Part shown: positions 27,563-36,228 of the stretch, piece after piece
How the letters are laid out: each line of letters starts with the position of its first letter
Position numbering within the stretch: the stretch's first letter is position 1
Program-made: the position numbers and the translations under genes
Origin: Fidelibacterota bacterium
GTDB taxonomy: Bacteria > Pseudomonadota > Alphaproteobacteria > Rhodospirillales > Rhodospirillaceae
Length of the DNA stretch: 38,271 nucleotides
Direction of reading: 5' to 3'
Assembly: GCA_947476895.1 (NCBI GenBank)
Contig: CANJRX010000022.1
Location: 1-38,271, forward strand
The notes under the pieces: model-generated
Seen by the model: the letters and a program-made list of their open reading frames with translations, nothing else
Told to the model about the DNA's origin: nothing
The model's database searches: none

Positions 27563-29827
27563 TTAGCTAATCATCCTAAGCTCGTTATTTGTCACGCGCA
27601 GGCGCGCGGCAATTTCGCGCGCGATATTGGCGACAAGTTTTGCCGCGAGGGCGGGATTGCTCGCCAGCACATTCTCGAAGTCGGATTTGCTCATTTCGTG
27701 AATGACAACGGCGTTGTCGGCGATAGCGTCGGCCGAACGGCGTTCGCCTTCCAGCATGGCCATTTCCCCGAAGACCACGCCCGGGATGAGCGTCGCAAGC
27801 CGGATCGAGGAGCGGCGGCCACTGACCAGGCGGATCGTCACCGTACCTTTGGCCAGCATATAAAGCGTGTTGCCACCGTCGCCTTCACGGAAAATCATCG
27901 TGCCGGCCGGCAATTCGCGGCGGAGCGTGAGCGCGGCGAAGGCAGCATGCTCCTCCGGCGTCAGTCCACCCGCAATGCTGAAGTCCTTGAGGTCGACTTC
28001 CTCGCTGGTAAGGGCGCGAATGCCGGCAGCTTCCAGCCTCTCGTCCTCGGCCCACTCTAAGGCAGCATCAGTATCGGCGAACAAACGGCAGACGCCAAAA
28101 ATCCGCGATCCAGCGATGACTTCCAGGAAGCGGCCATTGAGATCGTCCTTGGTCATATGTGAGACCAGCGGAATTTTCCCGCCGGCGATCAGGCGCTGGA
28201 AAAGCTGTTGCAACAACCGCACGCCGGTGGCGTCCATGTCCGCGAGGCGGCTGCAATCCAGAATCACTACATGTGCGGGAACCGCGAGGCGTTCAACTTC
28301 GCTGAACAGCGCGTCGGCGGTACCAAAAAACAGCGGGCCATCCAGCTCGACCACGACAATTTCCTGACCATGGGCCGTAAGGTATTCAGCTTCAGTGCGC
28401 TCACGCACTTTCAAGGAACGCCGCGCCGTACCGTCGTAGTGGCGGCGGACGATAGGCTTGCTCATGTCGCGCACGAACATCACCATGGCCACCAGCACGC
28501 CTGCGATCACGGCCGTGATGAGATTGACCACCACCGTCACCGCCGCGACGGCGATGACGATGGCAAGGTTGGCCGCAATAGCCCGGCGGAATGGTCCAGC
28601 CAAACGCAAGCGTGACACCATCTCGCGGCTCCAGGTGTCCATCATGCCAAGGGCCACCACGGTCAGCACGGCTGCCAGGACCGAGCGCGGCAGATAATCC
28701 AGCCAAGGTCCGGCAACGATGGTGCCGATCAGCACGAAGATGGCGCTCAGTACGCCGCAAAGCCGCGTGCGGGCACCGGCCCGAAGGCTTGCGGCACTGC
28801 GCCCCACAGCTCCGGAACTGGCAAGACCGCCGACGACGGCCGATGTCATATTCGATAGGCCTTGCGCAACCAGTTCCCGGTCGCTGTTGTGTCGGCCCGC
28901 TGTGACGCTATCGAGCGCCGCTGCGCCCATAAGAGAGTCGATGGAAGCGATCACGCCTAGGATCAGGATCGACGGCGCAAGCTTGAGAAGCGTTTGGTAG
29001 ACCCAAGGATCCCACGCGCCCGTCCAGAGGTGAACCAGCGCGAAGGAGGGAACCGCTGCGGGGATATTACCAATCGTGGGACCCAAATTTTCGGCGGCCA
29101 CGACGAAACTGAGAACGTAATGCAGGATCAAGCCGCCCATTAAGCCGACGAGCAGGCCCGGAACGCGCCGTATGATCTTCGGCGATCCACCAATCATGAT
29201 CATGGTCGCGCCGGCAACAACGGCGGCCCACGGACTGACATTGGCCGCAATGTTTTCCCATCCACCCCAAACAAAACCGTCCGGCAGTCCCAGAAGGCTG
29301 CGCAACTGGCTGAGCAGCAACAGGACGGCGACGCCGTTCATGAAGCCCGCGATGACCGGGTAAGGAATGAACTTGATGACGCGGCCCAGTTTCACGAAGC
29401 CAAACAAGGCCTCCAATAGACCAGCGAGGAAAACACCCATTATGGCAATCGCCGCCGCGGTCGCGGGACCACCGTGTTCGTCGAGACCCGGCGCATGTGC
29501 GGCCGTGGACACCATGGTCGCCATGATCACCACCACCGACGCGCGCGGCCCTGAGATCATACGCGGCGCGCCGCCCAGAAGAGCCGCGATGAGCCCTGCG
29601 GCCACCGCGCCATAGAGCCCCGCGATGACGCCCATGCCGGCGAAGCCCGTGCCAAGGGCCGCGAACGCCAATAGACCTAAAGGAACCGATTCCGAAATAG
29701 TGACGATGGCGCCGACAAAGGCGCCTGCCAAATCGCCGCGCAGTTCGACCGGATCAATGCCCTGCCGTGCGGATGTGGCCGGCCGCACCGGCTCTGGCGG
29801 CAGCGTGTCTTGTAAATCGACTTCCAA
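27563..29827 (-). CDS. SulP-family anion transporter fused to STAS and cyclic-nucleotide-binding domains
   Basis: The 754-residue protein combines three parts. Residues about 15-430 are a SulP/SLC26 membrane domain with ten or more helices (SESVPLGLLAFAALG, GGAPRMISGPRASVVVIMATM, GLSNMTSAVVGGLASSGAVGRSA). Residues about 470-590 form a STAS domain (EIVVVELDGPLFFGTADALF, VVILDCSRLADMDATGVRLL). The last 130 or so residues are a cNMP-binding roll (LPAGTMIFREGDGGNTLYMLAKGTVTIRLV, PGVVFGEMAMLEGERRSADAIA), whose FGEMA...RRSA matches the phosphate-binding cassette. The substrate could be sulfate, bicarbonate or a dicarboxylate. The start is uncertain: no ATG fits, and TTG 29827 (GAGG upstream) or TTG 29860 are the best choices. 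Confidence 0.88.
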   Translation of the reverse strand: MEVDLQDTLPPEPVRPATSARQGIDPVELRGDLAGAFVGAIVTISESVPLGLLAFAALGTGFAGMGVIAGLYGAVAAGLIAALLGGAPRMISGPRASVVVIMATMVSTAAHAPGLDEHGGPATAAAIAIMGVFLAGLLEALFGFVKLGRVIKFIPYPVIAGFMNGVAVLLLLSQLRSLLGLPDGFVWGGWENIAANVSPWAAVVAGATMIMIGGSPKIIRRVPGLLVGLMGGLILHYVLSFVVAAENLGPTIGNIPAAVPSFALVHLWTGAWDPWVYQTLLKLAPSILILGVIASIDSLMGAAALDSVTAGRHNSDRELVAQGLSNMTSAVVGGLASSGAVGRSAASLRAGARTRLCGVLSAIFVLIGTIVAGPWLDYLPRSVLAAVLTVVALGMMDTWSREMVSRLRLAGPFRRAIAANLAIVIAVAAVTVVVNLITAVIAGVLVAMVMFVRDMSKPIVRRHYDGTARRSLKVRERTEAEYLTAHGQEIVVVELDGPLFFGTADALFSEVERLAVPAHVVILDCSRLADMDATGVRLLQQLFQRLIAGGKIPLVSHMTKDDLNGRFLEVIAGSRIFGVCRLFADTDAALEWAEDERLEAAGIRALTSEEVDLKDFSIAGGLTPEEHAAFAALTLRRELPAGTMIFREGDGGNTLYMLAKGTVTIRLVSGRRSSIRLATLIPGVVFGEMAMLEGERRSADAIADNAVVIHEMSKSDFENVLASNPALAAKLVANIAREIAARLRVTNNELRMIS

Positions 29828-29969
29828 TTCCCCTCGCCCCGAAGGGCGTCCCCTAAACAAACCCCGATAGGCCTTAATGGCCGTGCGATATGGCCGTGCG
29901 ATTCGGGCCTTTGGACTATAGCCAAAGATTAGGCATACTGCGAAAGAGAGCTGCGAAGGGATTTGCCTG

Positions 29970-32075
29970 ATGAAAGATATATCTGCGGTGCGCCGGGCGT
30001 TTGGGCGTTGCCTGTTCACAGCTGCGGCGCTGCTGCCGTGCGTTTTAAGCGTCCAGGCGGCTGCGGACGTGGACCGGATTGAGGTCCTTGAGCGTACGGT
30101 GCTGGCCGACGGCGCATCCTTCGGCAATGTCGGTCCTTACGAGCGCCTGCGCGGACGGCTTTATTTTGGAATCGAAGCGACCGCACCCGAAAATCAAACC
30201 ATCGCCGACATTCGCCTGGCGCCGCGCGATGCCCAGGGGCGCGTTACCTTCGGCGCCGATTTCACGCTCTTCAGACCGCTGGACCCGACGCGCGGCAACG
30301 GACGGCTGGTGTATGAGCCCGCCACCAGCGGCGACGTCACATTAATCAGCACCTTCAACAATGCCGCCGCCAGCAACGTGCCCGCGACACCCGCCGAAAC
30401 CGGCAACGGCTTTTTATTCGAGCAAGGCTATACGATTTTATCCACGGGCTGGAGCTGGGACGTACCGCTCGGCGCTGGGCGCTTGCGCGCAGACCTTCCG
30501 CTCGCGACCGACGGCGGTAAGCCGATCTTTGGGCGTGTCAACGGCGAGATTGCCGTCACGCAACCTACTAATAGCGCGCGCCACGTGGCGCAGGGCAGCA
30601 TCGGCATTGAGCCGCTTTCGCCCAATGATGAAAACGACGTGCTGACGGTGCGGGACTCTGCACTGGGCGCGCGTACAGCCATTCCACGTAACCGTTGGCA
30701 TTTTGGCTATAGCGCTGGAGAGCGAGAGGTCTTCGATCCGGCCGTGATCACCCTGGACGGCGGCTTTAAGCCTGGCGCTATTTACAGCCTGACCTACAGC
30801 GCGCGTGGTCCGCGCGTATCGGGACTGGGTCTTGCGGCCATTCGCGATGCGTTGCTGTTTTTCCGCAATGAACGCGCCGACCGCACCGGCACACCCAATC
30901 CCCTCACAACCGCCGGCGGTGAACTGCCGAAAGCGGTTTTGGCCTACGGCATGTCCCAAGGCGCACGGGTTTTGCAGAGCATGGTCTATTACGGTCTTGT
31001 TGCAGACGGCCGCGGGCGCTTGGCTTTCGACGGCGCGATGATCACCGCCGCCGGCAGCGGACGCGGCAATTTTGTAGGCCGGTTCGCACAAACCGCGCGC
31101 GCCTTCAGCGGCGATCTGGGCCTGGATTTTCCGAGCGACGCGTTTCCATTTGCGACGGTGTCGCAGCTCGATCCCGTGACCATGGCGACCGGCAGCATCC
31201 TTGATCGCCCGGGTCCTGTGCCGAAGCTGTTCTATGTCAACACCCCGACTGAGTATTGGACCCGCGGCGCATCCCTTACACATACCGCCGTGGATGCGAG
31301 CGCCGATCTCACGCCCGATAGCCGCAGCCGGATTTATATGATCGCTGGGGCTTCGCAAACGCCGGGTGCGGTTGGTGAGCGCAACACCCTTGCGCATTGC
31401 CGTGATCCTTTGGACTACCGCCCGCTTTTGCGCGCCATGCTTTTGCATCTCGATGGTTGGGTAACACTGAAGAAAGACCCGCCGCCGTCCATGGTTCCGA
31501 CATTGGCCGATAGCACCTTGGGCCACTTCGCGGAATATGTGGAAAGATTCCCCAAAGTGCCGGGGCTGCGCAGCCCAACGCGCGTCGCCGAGCCACCGCG
31601 CCTCGACTTCGGGGCACGCTTTGCCGCTGAAGGCATTGCCGAAGTCGTGCCGCCGCGTATTGGCAAAACCTATGCCGTGCTTGTACCGCTCAGCGACGCC
31701 GACGGCTTGGATCTGGGCGGCATTCGCCTGCCTGAAATCAGCGTGCCGCTCGGCACCTATACCGGTTGGAATATGCAAAATGCGGCGACGGGCGCACCGG
31801 AGCGTCTGGCGCGCACTGAAGGCAGCTTCCTGCCGTTCGAGAACGATGAGAACGAGCGGCTGGCCGCAGGCGATCCGCGTTCTTCGATCAAAGAGCGTTA
31901 TCCGACACGCGATGCTTACACAAAAGCTTACGCTGCAGCGACGTTGGTACTAGCGGAGAACGAACTGGTCCTCGGCAGCGACGTCAACCCGATGATTGAG
32001 CATGCCGGCGCGTTTTACGACCGCGTTACAGCCCGCGTGCCCGCCGACGAAAGCTGCGCGTACTTAGGTAAATAG
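29970..32075 (+). CDS. Exported alpha/beta-hydrolase-domain protein
   Basis: The 701-residue product has a signal peptide (about 1-32, RCLFTAAALLPCVLSVQAAA) and resembles the large 'alpha/beta hydrolase domain-containing' family of proteobacteria. It has a beta-rich N-terminal region (VLADGASFGNVGPYERLRGRLYFG), a central nucleophile-elbow-like AYGMSQGARVLQSM and a C-terminal segment with GTYTGWNMQNA. Ser in GMSQGA is the likely nucleophile. The substrate is unknown. ATG 29970 has GAAGGG upstream. It is divergent from the SulP gene and leads a plus-strand operon with the OGT-like gene 10 bp downstream. Confidence 0.8.
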   Translation: MKDISAVRRAFGRCLFTAAALLPCVLSVQAAADVDRIEVLERTVLADGASFGNVGPYERLRGRLYFGIEATAPENQTIADIRLAPRDAQGRVTFGADFTLFRPLDPTRGNGRLVYEPATSGDVTLISTFNNAAASNVPATPAETGNGFLFEQGYTILSTGWSWDVPLGAGRLRADLPLATDGGKPIFGRVNGEIAVTQPTNSARHVAQGSIGIEPLSPNDENDVLTVRDSALGARTAIPRNRWHFGYSAGEREVFDPAVITLDGGFKPGAIYSLTYSARGPRVSGLGLAAIRDALLFFRNERADRTGTPNPLTTAGGELPKAVLAYGMSQGARVLQSMVYYGLVADGRGRLAFDGAMITAAGSGRGNFVGRFAQTARAFSGDLGLDFPSDAFPFATVSQLDPVTMATGSILDRPGPVPKLFYVNTPTEYWTRGASLTHTAVDASADLTPDSRSRIYMIAGASQTPGAVGERNTLAHCRDPLDYRPLLRAMLLHLDGWVTLKKDPPPSMVPTLADSTLGHFAEYVERFPKVPGLRSPTRVAEPPRLDFGARFAAEGIAEVVPPRIGKTYAVLVPLSDADGLDLGGIRLPEISVPLGTYTGWNMQNAATGAPERLARTEGSFLPFENDENERLAAGDPRSSIKERYPTRDAYTKAYAAATLVLAENELVLGSDVNPMIEHAGAFYDRVTARVPADESCAYLGK

Positions 32076-32085
32076 GCAGGACCTG

Positions 32086-33957
32086 ATGTCCGCTTCAACC
32101 GCTGACTTTGAAGCCGCGCTACGCGCGGGCGTCACGGCTCATCAAAGCGGCGACCTTTCCAAAGCACGCACGCTGTATCAGAGCCTTCTGAAAGAACAAC
32201 CTCGGCACTTCGACAGCTTGCACATGTTGGGCGTCATTGCGCTGCAAGAAGGCGACATAGCCGGCGCAATTGGCATGATCGGGCACGCCCTTGAAGTCGG
32301 CAGCAATAGTTCGGTTGAAACGGCAAGCGCCTATGCCAATTACGGAACCGCCCTGCGCCGGGCGAAGAACAATCACGCCGCGCTGGAAAGTTATAACAAA
32401 GCTTTGGCGCTGAACGACACCCTGGCCGAGGTCTGGTTCAATCGCGGTAATGCCCTGGTTGATTTGAAGCAGCGTGATGAGGCTTTGAAAAGTTTTGACA
32501 AAGCCATCGCGCTCAACGCGCGCCATATGGAGGGCCATGCCAACCGCGCCCACATCTTGCGCGACCGCAAACTTTATCGGGCGGCGATTGAGAGTTTCGG
32601 CAGAGCTGCAGATCTCAATGGCGGCCACGGTTTTCTGTACGGACTTCGTCTGCACCTCAAAATGCAAATTTGCGATTGGACCGACTTCGCACAAGAAGCC
32701 GCGACACTGCGCGGCATGATTGAACGCGGCGAAAGCGCTACGCCGCCTCTTACAGCTTTAGCCGTCTATGACTCGCTCACGCTCCACCGCAAGTCCGCAT
32801 ACATCTGGGTGCGCGACAGCTTTCCGGCCAACCCGACGTTAGGTTCCTTTCTACCGCGCGCGGCGCACAAAAAAATTCGCCTCGCCTATTTTTCAATGGA
32901 TTTTCGTCGTCACCCGGTGGCCTATCTTATGGCCGAGCTGTTCGAGATACATGACCGCGAGAAATTTGAAGTCTATGCCTTCTCCTACGGCCCGCAGGTT
33001 AAAGACGATATGCAGACAAGGCTGGAAAAGGCGTTCGATCACTTCATAGATGTTCACGATAAGCCGGACCGCGACATTGCCGAGCTCGCGCGTGTCCACG
33101 AGATCGATATCGCTGTCGATCTCGCCGGTCACACGTCGCAGGCGCGGACGGGCGTCTTTGCGATGCGCGCTGCGCCTGTGCAAATCAACTATATCGGCTA
33201 CCTCGGCACGATGGCCGCGCCCTATATGGATTACATCATCGCCGATCAAACCATCGTACCGGATGCGAGCCTGAAATATTACACCGAGACGGTTATTCGC
33301 CTTCCCAGCTTTCAGGCCAACGACTCAAGCAAACCGATTCCTGAAAAGACCATCATGCGCGCCGAACTGAAGCTTCCCGAGACCGGCTTTGTGTTCTGTT
33401 GCTTCAGCAATACTTACAAGATCACGCCCGATGTGTTCGACAGCTGGATGCGGATTCTGAAACGCACGGAAGGAAGCGTGCTGCTGCTGTATGCCGGTGA
33501 TGACGAGACTGCAGGCAATTTGGCGCGGGAGGCCCTCAATCGCGGTGTAGATGCTAATCGGCTCATCTTTGGCGAGCGCCTGCCCATGGATCAATACCTG
33601 GCGCGCTATCGCAGCGCCGATCTGTTCCTGGACACCTCGCCCTACAATGCGGGCGCTACGGCCAGCGATGCGTTGTGGGCGGGGCTTCCGGTACTTACCC
33701 GTATGGGCGAGAGTTTTGCGGGCCGCATGGCGGCCAGCCTTTTACAGGCTATCGGTCTCGCGGAATTGATAACTGCGACAGTACAGGAATACGAAGATTT
33801 AGCGGTGAGCTTGGCCGGAGATCCCAACCGTCTTGGGATACTGCGCCAACGGCTGGAGGATAACCGCCGCACCATGCCGCTTTTTGATACCAAGGGGTTC
33901 GCGCATCACCTTGAGAATGCCTACATTGAGGTCTACCAAAGGTCACAAAGCGCGTAA
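32086..33957 (+). CDS. TPR plus GT41 glycosyltransferase (SPINDLY/O-GlcNAc-transferase-like)
   Basis: The 623-residue product has about five TPRs in its first 190 residues (LAEVWFNRGNALVDLKQRDEALKSFDKAIALN is the clearest) and a C-terminal GT41 domain. Family landmarks are IRLAYFSMDFRRHPVAYLM, VDLAGHTSQARTGVFAMRAAPVQINYIGYLGT, FCCFSNTYKITPDVFDSW and the sugar-nucleotide segment DLFLDTSPYNAGATASDALWAGLPVLTR. Such enzymes transfer a sugar to Ser/Thr of proteins recognised by the TPRs. Bacterial members modify flagellin, adhesins or unknown targets. There is no signal peptide, so it is cytosolic. AGGA precedes ATG 32086. The target protein is not evident from the window. Confidence 0.92.
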   Translation: MSASTADFEAALRAGVTAHQSGDLSKARTLYQSLLKEQPRHFDSLHMLGVIALQEGDIAGAIGMIGHALEVGSNSSVETASAYANYGTALRRAKNNHAALESYNKALALNDTLAEVWFNRGNALVDLKQRDEALKSFDKAIALNARHMEGHANRAHILRDRKLYRAAIESFGRAADLNGGHGFLYGLRLHLKMQICDWTDFAQEAATLRGMIERGESATPPLTALAVYDSLTLHRKSAYIWVRDSFPANPTLGSFLPRAAHKKIRLAYFSMDFRRHPVAYLMAELFEIHDREKFEVYAFSYGPQVKDDMQTRLEKAFDHFIDVHDKPDRDIAELARVHEIDIAVDLAGHTSQARTGVFAMRAAPVQINYIGYLGTMAAPYMDYIIADQTIVPDASLKYYTETVIRLPSFQANDSSKPIPEKTIMRAELKLPETGFVFCCFSNTYKITPDVFDSWMRILKRTEGSVLLLYAGDDETAGNLAREALNRGVDANRLIFGERLPMDQYLARYRSADLFLDTSPYNAGATASDALWAGLPVLTRMGESFAGRMAASLLQAIGLAELITATVQEYEDLAVSLAGDPNRLGILRQRLEDNRRTMPLFDTKGFAHHLENAYIEVYQRSQSA

Positions 33958-33980
33958 GGCGCGGGAGACGTGAGCAGGCG

Positions 33981-34493
33981 ATGCGGTTTCAATTTCTCTT
34001 AATTCCTCCGGCGCTTGTAGCCGCGAGCGCACCGGCTATGGGTGCCTACTACATGACGCTGGATGAAGCGCAGAGTGTGATGCTTCCGGGTGCCGTGCTG
34101 ACCGAACGCTTCGTGATGCTCACGGAAGGCCAAGCTGAAACCATTGCGGCGCAAGCACAGGCCCCCGTGCCCGCATATCGTGTCAAAGCCTGGCAGGCGC
34201 CCAACGGTAGCTGGTTTATTCTCGACCAGGTTCAAGGCAAGGACGACACCATCACCTATGCCGCAACGCTCACACGTGATGGCATTCTGCAGAATGTAGA
34301 GATTCTAGAATGCGTGCCCGATTATAGCACGATCAGAATGCCGGAGTGGCGCGCCCAATTTGTGGGACAAGTGGCCGGTGAAAAGCGTCACATCGAGACC
34401 ATTGCCGGGTCGACACTCTCGTCCCAGCATATAACCGAGGGCGTAAGGCGGATTTTGGCCACCTACGCCCTCGCTCTCAAACAAAGTATGTAA
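33981..34493 (+). CDS. Exported FMN-binding-domain protein
   Basis: The 170-residue product has a signal peptide (QFLLIPPALVAASAPAMGA) and a C-terminal FMN_bind-type domain ending in IAGSTLSSQHITEGVRRIL. This resembles the flavinylation site of NqrC/RnfG-type proteins, where the Thr of (S/T)GATxS is covalently linked to FMN by ApbE. Here the site would read GSTLSS, with Ser for Ala and Thr145 as the candidate attachment residue. It would be a periplasmic electron carrier. No ApbE, NqrC partner or ferric reductase gene lies within the window. It follows the glycosyltransferase by 23 bp and is probably in the same operon. Confidence 0.78.
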   Translation: MRFQFLLIPPALVAASAPAMGAYYMTLDEAQSVMLPGAVLTERFVMLTEGQAETIAAQAQAPVPAYRVKAWQAPNGSWFILDQVQGKDDTITYAATLTRDGILQNVEILECVPDYSTIRMPEWRAQFVGQVAGEKRHIETIAGSTLSSQHITEGVRRILATYALALKQSM

Positions 34494-34495
34494 AT

Positions 34496-34974
34496 TTACT
34501 TCGGCGCCATGGGGTCTTTTGTTGCACTTGGCGCAGGCGCAGGGCGTGTCACCAACAGGTCATTCACAGCGCTAGGGTCGGTGATGTTATTCATAGCTGC
34601 CGGGTCATCTGTATTGATTTCTTTGGTTGGCACAACGTGAGCCACTTCTTCGACTTCGATCGAGTCGAGTTTGCAGCGGTTCAGCTCCATCTGCGGCCAC
34701 ATCTCGGATGAATCACCCTTTACTTTGACGCGCGCGGCAGAGTGAGCGGCCTTGTTCACTTCAGACAAATGGGCCTTAAAGTCGGCGTGTGTCGGACGCA
34801 TCCAAAAACCCTGCTCGCAACCTGCCGGGTTCTTTTCGAGAAATACGATCGTGTCGCCTGAATAAGCATCGACCTGTTTAATCTGGGCGTAATCGCTGGT
34901 CACCGGGGCGGCGAAGGCTGATGCGCCTACGACGAGGGCGGTGACGCCGTATAAAGCGGTAATGGTTTTTTCAT
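34496..34974 (-). CDS. Secreted hypothetical protein, apparent one-base frameshift in the signal peptide
   Basis: An ATG at 34974 has a strong AGGAG site seven bases upstream and a perfect EcfG-type promoter further up, but its frame stops after 15 codons. In the -1 frame, directly after the A6 run that follows the ATG (34971-34966), lies an excellent signal peptide (KTITALYGVTALVVGASAFAA) that continues into the open frame to 34496. One extra A (A7) would restore a 159-residue protein starting MKKTITALYG. As given, the frame is only open from a GTG at 34903, which lies at the mature N-terminus and has no signal. The mature part has two Cys and an acidic/Pro/Ala-rich tail. I do not recognise the family. 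Confidence 0.7.
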
Positions 34975-35000
34975 ATTGATTCTCCTGTGTGTGGAGGAAA

Positions 35001-35025
35001 AACGCCTACTTCAGACGGAAGTTCC
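35001..35025 (-). promoter_or_regulatory. Sigma-EcfG-type promoter (perfect consensus), minus strand
   Basis: On the minus strand GGAAC (35025-35021) and CGTT (35004-35001) are separated by exactly 16 bases, matching the alphaproteobacterial general-stress consensus. Transcription would start near 34994, about 20 bases before the ATG at 34974. Confidence 0.8.
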
Positions 35026-35077
35026 GGAGGTTACGGGAATGCACGCCTGAAGCGAGTCGGTGCGCGGTTGAAACTTC

Positions 35078-35102
35078 GGAACAGAGTCCCTCTGCGAACG
35101 TT
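35078..35102 (+). promoter_or_regulatory. Sigma-EcfG-type promoter (perfect consensus), plus strand
   Basis: GGAAC (35078-35082), 16 bases, then CGTT (35099-35102), matching the consensus exactly. Transcription would start near 35109, about 30 bases before the ATG at 35140. It is divergent from the equally perfect site at 35001-35025. Confidence 0.8.
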
Positions 35103-35139
35103 CTGATCCAAAGGCTCCACTCATCAGGACGGTTTCAGC

Positions 35140-36228
35140 ATGCGGTCAGGCATCACCAAGGTTTTCGGCGTCGCTCTTGTTGGCGCGATGTTATGCGCGT
35201 GCGGCGAGGAGGCCTCTCAACCTTTATCCGCCGGGATTGGCGCTGCCCCTACTTTGCCGCCGCCCAACTCTACGCCGATTCCGACCATCGACATCGCACC
35301 GGCCAAGCAGTGGCCGCAAGGCCTCACTCCGAAAGCCGGCGCCGGGCTGCAGGTGACTTCCTTCGCCGATAACCTGGATCATCCACGTTGGATCTACGTG
35401 CTGCCGAATGGGGACGTTCTGGTGAGTGAGTCTAATGCACCGAAACGCCCGGAAGAGGAGAAAGGCATTCGCGCCTGGATTATGGGCCTCGTACAAAAAC
35501 GTGCCGGCGCAGGCGTGCCCAGCGCAAACCGCATCACCCTTCTGCGTGACGCCGACGGCAACGGCGCCGTGGATGAGCGCGCGGTGTTTTTACAAAATCT
35601 GAATTCACCTTTTGGCATTTCGCTCGTCGGCAACACTTTATATGTCGCCAATACCGATGCGGTGGTGAGCTTTCCCTATGAGGAAGGCCAGACGCAGATC
35701 ACCGCCGCCGGCACAAAGGTTGCGGATCTTCCCGCAGGGCCTCGCAATCACCACTGGACCAAAAACATCATCGCGAGCGCCGACGGCACGAAGCTTTACG
35801 CAACCGTCGGCTCTAATAGCAACGTGGCTGAGAACGGTATCGCGGCTGAGGCCAATCGCGCCTCCATTATGGAAATCGATTTGACCAGCGGCGCATCGCG
35901 CTTGTTCGCTACCGGTCTGCGCAATCCTAACGGCTTGGGCTGGGAACCAACCACAGGCGCGCTGTGGACAGCGGTCAATGAACGCGATGAATTGGGCAGC
36001 GATCTGGTGCCGGACTACATGACCTCGGTGCAGGACGGCGGGTTCTATGGCTGGCCCTATAGCTATTACGGCCTGCACGTCGATGTGCGCGTGAAACCGC
36101 AAGCGCCGGAACTGGTGGCGAAAGCCATCGTGCCTGACTACGCTTTGGGTGCACATACAGCCTCATTAGGCTTGGCATTTTCGCGGGCGAGTGATGCGCT
36201 GCCAAAGGCGCTACAGTCAGGCGCGTGA
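35140..36228 (+). CDS. Sorbosone/glucose-dehydrogenase-like lipoprotein, C-terminally truncated
   Basis: The 362-residue product starts with a lipoprotein-type signal ([16 protein letters not shown]) and then shows the beta-propeller of PQQ-dependent sorbosone/soluble glucose dehydrogenases: [40 protein letters not shown]-like [38 protein letters not shown], and [13 protein letters not shown]. The family normally runs on after [10 protein letters not shown] to a GEHGSWNR-type strand and about 75 more residues. Here the frame ends at TGA (36226-36228), which is the first triplet of a 192-bp palindrome. The last propeller blade is therefore missing and activity is doubtful. A perfect EcfG-type promoter precedes it. 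Confidence 0.8.
   Translation: MRSGITKVFGVALVGAMLCACGEEASQPLSAGIGAAPTLPPPNSTPIPTIDIAPAKQWPQGLTPKAGAGLQVTSFADNLDHPRWIYVLPNGDVLVSESNAPKRPEEEKGIRAWIMGLVQKRAGAGVPSANRITLLRDADGNGAVDERAVFLQNLNSPFGISLVGNTLYVANTDAVVSFPYEEGQTQITAAGTKVADLPAGPRNHHWTKNIIASADGTKLYATVGSNSNVAENGIAAEANRASIMEIDLTSGASRLFATGLRNPNGLGWEPTTGALWTAVNERDELGSDLVPDYMTSVQDGGFYGWPYSYYGLHVDVRVKPQAPELVAKAIVPDYALGAHTASLGLAFSRASDALPKALQSGA

Noticed and set aside
30438-31778. 446-codon open frame on the minus strand
   Set aside because: It is entirely antisense to the alpha/beta-hydrolase gene, has no ribosome-binding site or recognisable domain, and is explained by high-GC codon bias.
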